DNA from: Pelagibacteraceae bacterium
GTDB lineage: Bacteria > Pseudomonadota > Alphaproteobacteria > Pelagibacterales > Pelagibacteraceae
Assembly (NCBI GenBank): GCA_002704145.1
Contig: PAFH01000016.1
Coordinates: 67,560-131,559 of the forward strand
Reading direction: 5' to 3'
DNA length: 64,000 nucleotides
Part shown: positions 19,893 to 28,017 of the stretch, piece by piece
Layout of the letters: each line of letters begins with the position of its first letter
Position numbering within the stretch: the first letter of the stretch is position 1
Notes under the pieces: model-generated
The model's input: the letters and a program-made list of their open reading frames with translations, nothing else
Database searches by the model: none
Told to the model about the DNA's origin: nothing
Position numbers and translations under genes: made by a program

Positions 19893-20457
19893 TCTTTTTT
19901 TTTAATTTTTTAAAAGCAACAGATCTGTGGTCAGTTTTTATTTTTTTTGTTTTAGACATCTGTCCAAACGTTATAGATTTAGAGAAAGGTATAAAAATTG
20001 AGTCATATCCGAATCCTTTTGTTCCTAAAATTTTATAAGAAATTGAACCTCTTATTTTGCCTAATACAGTAATAGTTTTTTTTTCAGGAATTTTGATAGC
20101 CAAGCAACTTACAAAAGTAGCAGATCGATTTTTTTTATTTTTCATTTTCTTTAATATGAAAGTCATCGCTTTAAAAAAACTTCCATATTTTTTGGCCCAT
20201 CTCGCAGAATAAATTCCAGGTTTATTATTTAGAGCTTTAATACATAAACCAGAGTCATCTGAAATTACTGGATAATCTATAAATTTTGAAAAATAATTCG
20301 CTTTTAGCTTTGCATTAGCTTTAAAGGTTTTTCCAGTTTCTTTAGGGCTTTTAATTTTTAATTTTACAGGAGAAATCTTTTTAATTTTCTTAGCAATTAA
20401 ATGGCTAATTTCTATAAATTTACCTTCATTATGTGTGCCGATTAATATTTTTTTCAT
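19879..20457 (-). CDS. rdgB: Non-canonical purine NTP pyrophosphatase (RdgB/HAM1)
   Basis: RdgB hydrolyses dITP, ITP and XTP to monophosphates, keeping damaged purines out of DNA and RNA. The family motifs are GTHNEGKFIEI at the N terminus, SDDSGLCIKALNNKPGIYSARWA near residue 75, and GTKGFGYDSIF with SHR-like DHRSVAFK at the end. At 192 residues it is of normal size. Its 3' end overlaps the end of the LpoA-like gene, tail to tail. It diverges from grpE across 44 bases. Confidence 0.96.
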   Translation of the reverse strand: MKKILIGTHNEGKFIEISHLIAKKIKKISPVKLKIKSPKETGKTFKANAKLKANYFSKFIDYPVISDDSGLCIKALNNKPGIYSARWAKKYGSFFKAMTFILKKMKNKKNRSATFVSCLAIKIPEKKTITVLGKIRGSISYKILGTKGFGYDSIFIPFSKSITFGQMSKTKKIKTDHRSVAFKKLKKKIKIL

Positions 20458-20501
20458 ATAAGTCTAGTAATTTAAAAATTAATTATTATATAGCAATTAT
20501 C

Positions 20502-21119
20502 ATGGATAAAGATAAACACAAAGAGAAAGAGCATAGTGATGAAAATGTTGAAAAATCTCATAGTGCCTTTAAACAGCCATCCAAAGATAATTTAGAAAAA
20601 GACAAAGAAATACCGAAATCTTTAGAGGAAAAACTTAAAGAGTCTGAAGATAAATTGTTAAGATCTTTGGCTGAAATCGAAAATCAAAGGCGAAGGTTTG
20701 AAAAAGAGATAAAAGATGCATTTGAGTTTGGATCATTTAATTTTGCGAAAGAAAGTTTAGCAATATTAGATAATTTACACCGTGCAAAACTAGCAATTAA
20801 AAATGACGAAGTTTTAAAAAAAAACCAAGATTTAGATAAATTTTTAGAAAATATTAATATAATTGAAAAAGATCTAATTAACATTTTTGAGAGAAATAGG
20901 ATAAAGAAAATTGATACTCTAGATAAAAAATTCGACCCAAATTTACATCAAGCTATGTCAGAAATTGAAGATGGCAATAAAGAAACTGGAACCATACTGC
21001 AAGAGATTCAATCAGGTTACATGATAGGTGAAAGATTATTAAGGCCGGCACTAGTTGCTGTGGCGAAGAAAAAAGAGGAAAAAAAGGAAGAAAATAAAGG
21101 AAAAAAAGAGGATAATTAA
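20502..21119 (+). CDS. grpE: Nucleotide exchange factor GrpE
   Basis: GrpE dimers release ADP from DnaK. The 205-residue protein has a charged, disordered N terminus, a long coiled coil (EEKLKESEDKLLRSLAEIEN...), RRRFEKEIKDAFEFG, and the compact C-terminal beta domain with HQAMSE and GYMIGERLLRPALV. I use the ATG at 20502. The longer reading from 20433 would overlap rdgB and add residues unlike GrpE. The tail is very lysine/glutamate rich. It stands directly before dnaK but is separated from it by its own heat-shock-like promoter. Confidence 0.95.
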   Translation: MDKDKHKEKEHSDENVEKSHSAFKQPSKDNLEKDKEIPKSLEEKLKESEDKLLRSLAEIENQRRRFEKEIKDAFEFGSFNFAKESLAILDNLHRAKLAIKNDEVLKKNQDLDKFLENINIIEKDLINIFERNRIKKIDTLDKKFDPNLHQAMSEIEDGNKETGTILQEIQSGYMIGERLLRPALVAVAKKKEEKKEENKGKKEDN

Positions 21120-21120
21120 C

Positions 21121-21150
21121 CTTGTAGAAGGGAAAATAGCACCCATATAA
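21121..21150 (+). promoter_or_regulatory. Heat-shock (sigma-32/RpoH-type) promoter for dnaK
   Basis: CTTGTAG (21121-21127), a 14-base spacer, and CCCATATAA (21142-21150) closely match the RpoH consensus (CTTGAAA, 13-17 bases, CCCATNT). The arrangement is like the E. coli dnaK P1 promoter. The predicted transcription start is about 25 bases before the dnaK ATG at 21183. It lies in the grpE-dnaK gap, so dnaK-dnaJ can be induced apart from grpE. Confidence 0.8.
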
Positions 21151-21182
21151 GAGTCACATATAAAACATATAAAATAAAAATT

Positions 21183-23118
21183 ATGAGCAAAGTTATAGGA
21201 ATAGATTTAGGAACAACAAATTCATGCGTTGCAATCATGGATGGAACTCAAGCAAAAGTTTTGGAAAACGCAGAGGGAACTAGAACAACCCCTTCAGTTG
21301 TAGCTTTTTTGGAAAATGAGGAAAAACTTGTAGGTCAGCCTGCTAAGAGACAGGCAGTCACTAATGCGAAAGATACAATTTTTGCGTCTAAAAGATTAAT
21401 TGGAAGATCTTTTGAGGATGAGACAGTAAAAAAAGATATAAACAAAGTCCCTTTTAAAATTGTAAAATCTGATAATAACGAAGCCTGGATTGAAGGAAAA
21501 GGTAAAAAATATTCTCCTTCACAAATATCTGCTTTCGTTTTACAAAAAATGAAAGAAACCGCAGAAAAATATTTGGGTCAAGCAGTCACAAAAGCTGTGA
21601 TAACTGTGCCAGCTTATTTTAATGATGCTCAAAGACAAGCTACAAAAGATGCTGGCAAAATTGCTGGTTTAGAAGTTTTAAGGATTATAAACGAGCCAAC
21701 TGCTGCTGCCTTAGCTTACGGATTAGATAAAAAAAATGGACAAAAAATAGCTGTTTATGATTTAGGTGGTGGTACTTTTGATGTTTCAATATTAGAAATT
21801 GGTGATGGTGTATTTGAAGTAAAATCAACAAACGGTGATACTTTTTTAGGTGGTGAAGATTTTGATGATGCTATAGTAAATTATCTTATTGACGAATTTA
21901 AAAAAGATAACGGTATAGACCTTAGAAATGACAAATTAGCATTACAAAGATTAAAAGAAGCTGCAGAAAAAGCGAAAATTGAATTATCTTCGGCTGCACA
22001 AACAGAAATAAATTTACCATTCATCACTGCGGATAAAACTGGTCCAAAACACGTAAATTTAAAACTTACAAGAGCCAAGCTAGAAGCGTTAGTAGCTGAT
22101 CTTGTAGAGAGAACTTTAGAACCATGTAAAATAGCTTTAAAAGATTCCGGTTTTTCTGCTGCAGAAATTAATGAAGTAGTTTTAGTTGGAGGAATGACTA
22201 GAATGCCTAAAATTGTTGAAACAGTAAAAAATTTTTTTGGCAAAGATCCTAATAAAAGCGTTAATCCTGACGAAGTAGTTGCTATGGGCGCAGCAATTCA
22301 AGCTGGAGTATTACAAGGTGATGTCAAAGACGTTTTGCTTTTAGATGTTACCCCATTATCCCTGGGTATAGAAACATTAGGAGGCGTTTCAACTAAATTA
22401 ATAGATAAAAATACAACGATACCAACAAAAAAAAGCCAAGTATTTTCTACAGCGGAAGATAATCAGCCAGCTGTTTCAATTAGAGTTTTGCAGGGAGAGA
22501 GGGAAATGGCCTCAGATAATAAAATTTTAGGCAATTTTGAATTGGTAGGAATTCCTCCAGCACCTAGAGGTACCCCTCAAATTGAGGTTACTTTTGATAT
22601 AGACGCAAATGGAATAGTAAATGTATCCGCAAAAGATAAAGGTACAGGAAAAGAACAGAAAATTCAAATTCAAGCGTCAGGAGGATTAACTGAGGAAGAA
22701 ATTCAAAAAATGGTTAAAGATGCTGAAGCAAATAAAGAAGCTGATAAAAAAAAGAGAGAGTCAGTTGACGCTAGAAACCAAGCAGACAGTTTAGTTTTTT
22801 CGACAGAAAAAAGTTTAAAAGAACACGGAGAAAAAATTTCAGCTGAAGAAAAAAAAATCAATAGAAACTGGAATTACAGACTTAAAAGAGTCTTTAAAAG
22901 GTACAGATGTTGAGGATATTAAGAAGAAGACTCAAAACCTGATTCAGGTGTCTATGAAGTTAGGTGAAGCAGTTTACAAAAGCCAACAAAAAACAGACGA
23001 TAAAAAAGATAATTCGAAAGAAACAAAACCAGCTGACAAAGATAACGTAGTAGATGCAGATTTTGAAGATGTAAAAGAAGAGAAAGACATTAAAGAAGAT
23101 AAAGAGAAAAGCGCCTAA
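21183..23118 (+). CDS. dnaK: Chaperone DnaK (Hsp70), with a +1 base in a poly-A run near the C terminus
   Basis: DnaK is the ATP-driven Hsp70 chaperone. The ATPase domain starts [16 protein letters not shown] and has [17 protein letters not shown] and [11 protein letters not shown]. The substrate domain follows from about residue 390 with [17 protein letters not shown]. The frame is lost at a run of nine A's (22849-22857), giving an early stop at 22913 after 576 residues. If the run had eight A's the frame would continue through SIETGITDL, a normal lid helix and an acidic tail ending at 23118, about 644 residues, the usual length. All downstream sequence is still coding-like, so this is recent or an artefact. 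Confidence 0.93.
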
Positions 23119-23142
23119 GATAATTAATAAAGGAGACGTCCT

Positions 23143-24264
23143 GTGGCTAAAAGAGATTGTTATGATGTCTTAGGTGTAACTAAGTCTGCCTCAAAAGAAG
23201 AAATAAAAAAAGCCTATCGTAAACTAGCACTCAAGTATCATCCTGATAAAACTAAAGGTGATAAAACATCAGAAAATAAATTTAAAGAAGCTAGCGAAGC
23301 ATACCACATACTTTCAGATGAAAAAAGGAAAGCAAATTACGATCAATTTGGTCATGCAGCATTTGAAGGAACAGGAGGAAGTGGTCAAGGATTTGGTGGA
23401 TTCGACACATCTTCATTTTCAGATATATTTGAGGATTTTTTTGGTGATTTTGGAGGAGGCAGTTCATCAAGAAGAACTAGCAATAGAGGAAACGATTTAA
23501 GATATGATGTTAACATAAATCTGGAAGAAGCTTATCAAGGTTTAGAAAAAAATGTGCAATACACTACTTATAAAAAGTGTTCGTCCTGTACGGGTAGTGG
23601 TGCAGCTAAAGGTTCTAAACCAATTAAATGTAATTATTGTTCAGGTAGAGGAAAGGTGAGAACTAATCAAGGTTTTTTTACGATTCAACAAACATGTCCT
23701 CAATGTGCTGGATATGGAGAGAGTATAGGCGATCCTTGTAAAAGCTGCAGTGGAAACGGAAAAATTCAAGGAAGTGAAAATGTAACTGTCAAAATCCCAA
23801 AAGGAGTAGATGACGGAACTAGAATAAGACTGTCCGGTAAAGGAGAAGCTGGCACAAAAGGAGGGGCCAATGGAGATCTTTATCTTTTTATTTCTATTGA
23901 CAATCACAGTATTTTTAAAAGATCAGAAGAAAATTTATATTACGAACTTCCAGTTTCCATTTCTAATGCGTCCTTAGGAACTACAGTGGAAGTTCCTTCT
24001 ATCGATGGAGGAAAATCAAAGATTAAAATTCCATCCGGCACACAACATGGAAAACAATTTAGGTTAAAAGGAAAAGGAATGCCTGTTTTGAGAAGAAATA
24101 TATTTGGAGATCTTTATATTAGAATTGTAACTCAAGTTCCTACATCCCTTACAAAGAGACAAAAAGAAATATTAGAAGAGTTCAACACAATAGAGACAAA
24201 TAAACCTGATCCTGTAATCAAAAATTTTTTTGAAAAAGCCAAAAAGTTTTGGAAAGGATCATAG
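23143..24264 (+). CDS. dnaJ: Chaperone DnaJ (Hsp40)
   Basis: DnaJ delivers substrates to DnaK and stimulates its ATPase. The start is GTG, preceded by a clear AAGGAG ribosome binding site. The J domain includes the HPD tripeptide ([12 protein letters not shown]). A Gly/Phe-rich linker (about residues 75-115) follows, then four CxxCxGxG-type zinc repeats (first CSSCTGSG, last CKSCSGNG) and the C-terminal substrate domains. The 373-residue length is standard. It lies 24 bases after dnaK. Confidence 0.97.
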   Translation: MAKRDCYDVLGVTKSASKEEIKKAYRKLALKYHPDKTKGDKTSENKFKEASEAYHILSDEKRKANYDQFGHAAFEGTGGSGQGFGGFDTSSFSDIFEDFFGDFGGGSSSRRTSNRGNDLRYDVNINLEEAYQGLEKNVQYTTYKKCSSCTGSGAAKGSKPIKCNYCSGRGKVRTNQGFFTIQQTCPQCAGYGESIGDPCKSCSGNGKIQGSENVTVKIPKGVDDGTRIRLSGKGEAGTKGGANGDLYLFISIDNHSIFKRSEENLYYELPVSISNASLGTTVEVPSIDGGKSKIKIPSGTQHGKQFRLKGKGMPVLRRNIFGDLYIRIVTQVPTSLTKRQKEILEEFNTIETNKPDPVIKNFFEKAKKFWKGS

Positions 24265-24269
24265 CCGAG

Positions 24270-24440
24270 ATGGAAATAGATCAAATAATGTCAGCAGTTT
24301 TTTTAATTGCAGTGCTAGCTTTAATCTTACCAGGATTTTTATCTTCAAATAATCAAATTAAACAATTTATGAAAAATTTATCTATTTGGACTATAATTGT
24401 ACTTATTATTATTGTAATCATTTATCTAATTACACAATGA
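24270..24440 (+). CDS. Small two-helix membrane protein, unknown function
   Basis: I do not recognise this 56-residue protein with certainty. It has two predicted membrane spans (about residues 7-24 and 38-54) joined by a short polar loop, and no catalytic motif. I use the ATG at 24270, just after the dnaJ stop, in preference to 24249, which lies inside dnaJ. Its last codon overlaps the dapB start in an ATGA arrangement, which argues that it is translated. The two-span pattern resembles the N-terminal anchor of an alphaproteobacterial aspartic-protease family, but no protease domain follows. That comparison is from memory and weak. Confidence 0.65.
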   Translation: MEIDQIMSAVFLIAVLALILPGFLSSNNQIKQFMKNLSIWTIIVLIIIVIIYLITQ

Positions 24441-25213
24441 AAAAAATCAATATAACTATTACTGGATGCATGGGAAAAATGGGGCAGAAACTTATTAAGT
24501 CCTCTAGATCAAATAAAGAGTTTAATTTAGTATCTTTAACAGAGAGCACGAAAATTAAAAAAAAAATAAGTGGTATTAAACCGGAGCTTAACACTTTAAG
24601 TGCTTTTAAAAAATCTGATGTGATTATTGATTTCACTATTCCTAGTGCTACGTTAAAAGTTTTAAAAATTGCTTCAAAACAAAAAAAAAGAGTTGTAATT
24701 GGAACTACTGGTTTTACCAAAAAACAAGAAAAAATAATTAAAAATTACTCAAAAAAAATTCCTATTTTAAAAGCCGGCAACATGAGCTTAGGGGTTAACT
24801 TGATGATGTACTTAACTGAAATTGCCTCTAGATCATTAGGGAAAAAATTTTTAAGTAAGATTCATGAAGTTCACCATAAAGGAAAGAAAGATTATCCCTC
24901 TGGCACTGCTTTAATGCTTGGAGAAGGCGTTTCAACAGGAAGAAATAAAAGTTTTTACAGCATGATAGGGAAAAAATATTTAAACAAAAAATCTTTTCCT
25001 TTCAGTAATAAAATTAATTTTAATTCTATAAGAAAAGGTGGCGTTATTGGAGAGCATGAAGTCAGATTTTCTAGTGGAAAAGAAATAATTACTTTGAATC
25101 ATGTGTCTTTTGATCGAGCTTTATATTCTGAAGGAGCTTTAGCTGCAGCAAAATGGTTAAAAAATAAAAGGCCTGGTCTATACTCTATGAGAGATCTTTT
25201 AAATTTTAAGTGA
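24437..25213 (+). CDS. dapB: 4-hydroxy-tetrahydrodipicolinate reductase
   Basis: DapB catalyses the second committed step toward diaminopimelate and lysine, using NAD(P)H. The 258-residue protein has the nucleotide-binding ITGCMGKMGQK at the N terminus, VIGTTGFTKKQ, the active-site EVHHKGKKDYPSGTA with the catalytic His and Lys, and GGVIGEHEVRF near the C terminus. I choose the ATG at 24437, which overlaps the preceding stop (ATGA). The start at 24386 would add 17 residues inside the upstream gene. Its stop overlaps the nth GTG start. Confidence 0.96.
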   Translation: MKKINITITGCMGKMGQKLIKSSRSNKEFNLVSLTESTKIKKKISGIKPELNTLSAFKKSDVIIDFTIPSATLKVLKIASKQKKRVVIGTTGFTKKQEKIIKNYSKKIPILKAGNMSLGVNLMMYLTEIASRSLGKKFLSKIHEVHHKGKKDYPSGTALMLGEGVSTGRNKSFYSMIGKKYLNKKSFPFSNKINFNSIRKGGVIGEHEVRFSSGKEIITLNHVSFDRALYSEGALAAAKWLKNKRPGLYSMRDLLNFK

Positions 25214-25863
25214 ATAAAAAAGAAAAATCTAAGATCATTCTAAAGATCTTAAATAAAACTTATCCTAAAATTCCTATACCTTTAAACTATAAAAATATAT
25301 TTACATTACTGGTATCTGTTTTACTTTCAGCTCAATGCACTGATGTAAATGTGAATAATGTTACAAAAGATATTTATCCTAAATATAATAAACCTAGACA
25401 CTTTGTAAAACTTGGAAGGAAAAAAATTGAGCGATTAATAAAAAGAATTGGAATATTTAGGGTCAAAGCAAAAAGTATATTCTATCTATCTAAAACTTTA
25501 GTTAATAAGTACAAAGGTAAAGTTCCAAAAACTTATGAAGAATTAGAACAATTGCCCGGAGTGGGTCATAAGACGGCTAGCGTTGTGATGTCCCAAGGAT
25601 TTGGATTTCCAGCTTTTCCAGTGGATACCCATATTCATAGGCTCGCACAGAGATGGGGCTTAACAAATGGAAAAAATGTTGTGCAAACAGAAAAGGATTT
25701 AAAAGAAATTTTTCCAAAAAAATATTGGAATAGGCTTCATTTGCAAATAATCTGGTATGGTAGAGAATATTGCAAAGCCAGAGATTGCTATGGAATAACT
25801 TGTAAAATTTGTAAAAGCTGTTATCCAAATAGAAAAAAACCGATTAAAACAAAAAAAGCATAA
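25210..25863 (+). CDS. nth: Endonuclease III (DNA glycosylase/AP lyase)
   Basis: Nth removes oxidised pyrimidines and nicks at the abasic site. The 217-residue protein has the helix-hairpin-helix LPGVGHKTASVV with catalytic lysine and the catalytic aspartate in PVDTHIHRLAQRWGL. The C-terminal cysteine region reads CKARDCYGITCKICKSC. The usual [4Fe-4S] spacing is C-x6-C-x2-C-x5-C. Here cysteines fall at relative positions 1, 6, 11, 14 and 17, so one standard position is glycine and two extra cysteines are present. It starts with GTG overlapping the dapB stop (GTGA). Confidence 0.93.
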   Translation: MNKKEKSKIILKILNKTYPKIPIPLNYKNIFTLLVSVLLSAQCTDVNVNNVTKDIYPKYNKPRHFVKLGRKKIERLIKRIGIFRVKAKSIFYLSKTLVNKYKGKVPKTYEELEQLPGVGHKTASVVMSQGFGFPAFPVDTHIHRLAQRWGLTNGKNVVQTEKDLKEIFPKKYWNRLHLQIIWYGREYCKARDCYGITCKICKSCYPNRKKPIKTKKA

Positions 25864-25870
25864 TCTAAAA

Positions 25871-26800
25871 ATGAAAGTTATAGGTATTGGAAACGCTATA
25901 GTAGACGTCATTTGTAAAGTTGAGGAAACTTTTTTAACCGATAACAAATTAACTAAGAGCACTATGAAGCTTGTTGATGAGAGTGAATTTAAAAAACTAC
26001 TGTCAAATCTAAAAATTGAAGATACAGTGTCTGGTGGTTCAGTAGCAAATTCTATAGTGGGTCTTTCACAATTAGAAAATGAAGTTGGTTTCATTGGTAA
26101 AGTAAATGATGACGAACTTGGTGCTAAGTACGAAGAGGGATTAAAAAAAGAAAATGTAAAATATTTTTATGCAAAGAAAAAAGAGGATATTCCTACAGGA
26201 ACTTGTCTAATTCTGATCACTCCTGACTCTGAAAGAACTATGGTAACTTTTCTTGGAACTGCTGGAAAAATTAGCGACGACGACTTAGACATTAGCGCCA
26301 TTAAAAAAAGTGAGATTTTGTTTTTGGAAGGTTATTTGTGGGATGAAGGAGAGCCTAAAAGAGCTTTTGAAAAGGCAATTAATTGCTCAAATAAAGTTGC
26401 GATGTCATTATCAGACTTATTTTGTGTTGAAAGACATAAGCCTCATTTTTTAGAATTAGTTAAAAATAAACTAGATATTACTTTTGCAAATGAACAAGAA
26501 ATTATGTCCTTAATTGAAGCAAAAAATTTTGATGATGTTATTAAATTTGCTAAAGAAATTAATAAATTAATTATTGTTACTCGAGGAGAAAAAGGAGCTA
26601 TAGCAATTAGTAATAAAGAGATCGCTGAATGCGCAGCTAAAAAAAATCTTAAGATTAAAGACTTAACAGGAGCCGGTGATTTATTTGCTGGAGGCTTTCT
26701 CCATGGCTTTATTAATGGCAAATCTATAAAAGAAAGTTTAGAAGTCGGAACTAATATGTCTTCAAAAGTAATCCAAATAATTGGAGCTAGACTAAATTAA
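25871..26800 (+). CDS. PfkB-family sugar/nucleoside kinase (adenosine kinase-like)
   Basis: This is a ribokinase-fold kinase of 309 residues. The PfkB signature DLTGAGDLFAGGFLHG near residue 262 includes the catalytic Asp. The N-terminal GIGNAIVDVICKVEETFL and SGGSVANSIVG resemble proteins annotated as adenosine kinase in alphaproteobacteria. The substrate cannot be settled from sequence by eye: adenosine salvage is most likely, another nucleoside or sugar is possible. It begins seven bases after nth. Its last nine bases overlap the stop end of the opposite-strand ArfA-like gene. Confidence 0.88.
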   Translation: MKVIGIGNAIVDVICKVEETFLTDNKLTKSTMKLVDESEFKKLLSNLKIEDTVSGGSVANSIVGLSQLENEVGFIGKVNDDELGAKYEEGLKKENVKYFYAKKKEDIPTGTCLILITPDSERTMVTFLGTAGKISDDDLDISAIKKSEILFLEGYLWDEGEPKRAFEKAINCSNKVAMSLSDLFCVERHKPHFLELVKNKLDITFANEQEIMSLIEAKNFDDVIKFAKEINKLIIVTRGEKGAIAISNKEIAECAAKKNLKIKDLTGAGDLFAGGFLHGFINGKSIKESLEVGTNMSSKVIQIIGARLN

Positions 26801-26908
26801 CTTTTCCTTTTTTCTCTTAAAGCTTCCTTTTCCTTTTTTTGGTTTGATAACTCTTTTCCTATACTTTTTAGTAAATAAATCTAAAGCAATTTTATTCCTT
26901 TTTTTCAC
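26792..26908 (-). CDS. arfA: ArfA-like alternative ribosome-rescue factor (38 residues)
   Basis: This micro-gene encodes MKKRNKIALDLF... followed by RKRVIKPKKGKGSFKRKK. ArfA rescues ribosomes stalled on non-stop mRNA together with RF2, as a backup to tmRNA. The stretch from Asn5 to Lys33 aligns without gaps to E. coli ArfA from memory, about 16 of 29 identical, including the hallmark RVxKxKKGKGS(F/Y)xRK. It starts with GTG at 26908, overlapping the stop of the upstream regulator gene (GTGA), so translation is probably coupled. It lacks the long C-terminal tail that E. coli ArfA loses on maturation. Its end overlaps the PfkB gene by nine bases. Confidence 0.8.
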   Translation of the reverse strand: MKKRNKIALDLFTKKYRKRVIKPKKGKGSFKRKKEKLI

Positions 26909-27531
26909 AAAGAATATCCATTTTTATTATTTAGAATAAAATTATTATCATTAAAGTTTGATTTAATTTTTTTTCTTAATCTATAAATGTGAGTTTCTAC
27001 AGTATGAGTATCCGCTTCTTCTGAATATTTCCAAACTTCATTCAAAATTTTGTTCCTATTTAAAGGTTGATTATTTTGTATAAATAATTCTAATAATTGA
27101 ACTTCTTTTTCAGTCAGTAAAATGAAAGACTCTTCTTTTAATAATTTTTTCTCATTTTTATTTAAAATATAATTCTTAATTTTAATTGACGAATTTTTTA
27201 AAAAACTGTTTTTTGCAATCAAATTTTCAACTGTATTATTGATTTCCTCAAATTTAATTGGTAGCGAAAACAAACTTGAAAAAAAGTTTTTATTTGATCC
27301 TCTTGAAGACGTAGCCAAAATCTTAATTTTTGTAATTTGCTTTAAATCATCGACATTTTTTTTTTCTTTTAGATAATCTTCATGGCAGATTATAACATCA
27401 TATTTATTCAATAGATTAATATCTAGCCTTTTATTTGATATAGTTAAATTAAAATTCAAATAACCTTTAAGTTCGTGCAAGGAAGTGTTAAATTTATCTG
27501 AACCTAAAGACACTACATTTATTTTATGCAT
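26905..27531 (-). CDS. OmpR/PhoB-type response regulator with degenerate receiver domain
   Basis: The C-terminal half is a clear OmpR/PhoB winged helix: LTEKEVQLLELF, NRNKILNEVW, HTVETHIYRLRKKI. The N-terminal ~100 residues follow the receiver fold order, but the expected phospho-acceptor aspartate is replaced: the third strand reads YDVIICHED, with His where DLVLLD would place Asp. The conserved Ser/Thr (LATSS) and Lys (LPIKF) are roughly retained. It therefore probably acts without phosphorylation. Its targets are unknown. Its start codon shares the palindrome ATGCAT with the divergent L,D-transpeptidase gene, and its stop overlaps the arfA-like start. Confidence 0.85.
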   Translation of the reverse strand: MHKINVVSLGSDKFNTSLHELKGYLNFNLTISNKRLDINLLNKYDVIICHEDYLKEKKNVDDLKQITKIKILATSSRGSNKNFFSSLFSLPIKFEEINNTVENLIAKNSFLKNSSIKIKNYILNKNEKKLLKEESFILLTEKEVQLLELFIQNNQPLNRNKILNEVWKYSEEADTHTVETHIYRLRKKIKSNFNDNNFILNNKNGYSL

Positions 27532-28017
27532 ATATTTGTCAAAAATAAAAACCTTTACATAGACAATTATAGATTAAAATGTGCAATTGGTAAAAGAGGA
27601 ATTAGTAGAAAAAAAAAAGAAGGTGATAAAATAACCCCTCAAGGTAAGTTCAAAATCAAAGCTATATTATACCGAAAAGATAGAGTTTTATTAAATAATA
27701 CTAAAATTACAAAACTAGTTATAAACAAGAGAATGGGTTGGTGCGATGATCCGATGTCTATAGATTATAATAAACTTATTATCTTCCCCCAAAAATACCA
27801 TGCGGAAAAACTTTATAGAAGTGATAACATTTACGACATAGTTTTAGTTTTAAATTATAATACAAGCCCAATTATAAAAAACCGAGGAAGCGCAATTTTC
27901 ATACACATTGCTAAACGAAAATATGAAAGTACATTAGGGTGCGTGGCAGTCAGTAAAAAAGATTTAAAAATGATAGTAAAAAAAATTAATAAATCTACAG
28001 TTGTCCATATAAGTTAA
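27526..28017 (+). CDS. L,D-transpeptidase family (YkuD-fold) protein
   Basis: The C terminus contains the YkuD-type active site: FIHIAKRKYESTLGCVAVS, with the catalytic Cys in GCV and an upstream His. Such enzymes make 3-3 peptidoglycan cross-links, attach lipoproteins to the wall, or act as related transferases. The 163-residue protein shows no evident signal peptide or LysM domain, similar to the short YkuD proteins of alphaproteobacteria. The N-terminal GKRGISRKKKEGDKITPQG matches the family's opening. It starts within the same six bases as the divergent regulator. Confidence 0.88.
   Translation: MHIFVKNKNLYIDNYRLKCAIGKRGISRKKKEGDKITPQGKFKIKAILYRKDRVLLNNTKITKLVINKRMGWCDDPMSIDYNKLIIFPQKYHAEKLYRSDNIYDIVLVLNYNTSPIIKNRGSAIFIHIAKRKYESTLGCVAVSKKDLKMIVKKINKSTVVHIS

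Noticed and set aside
20433..20501. N-terminal extension of grpE
   Set aside because: It overlaps rdgB and resembles no GrpE; the ATG at 20502 gives a normal protein.
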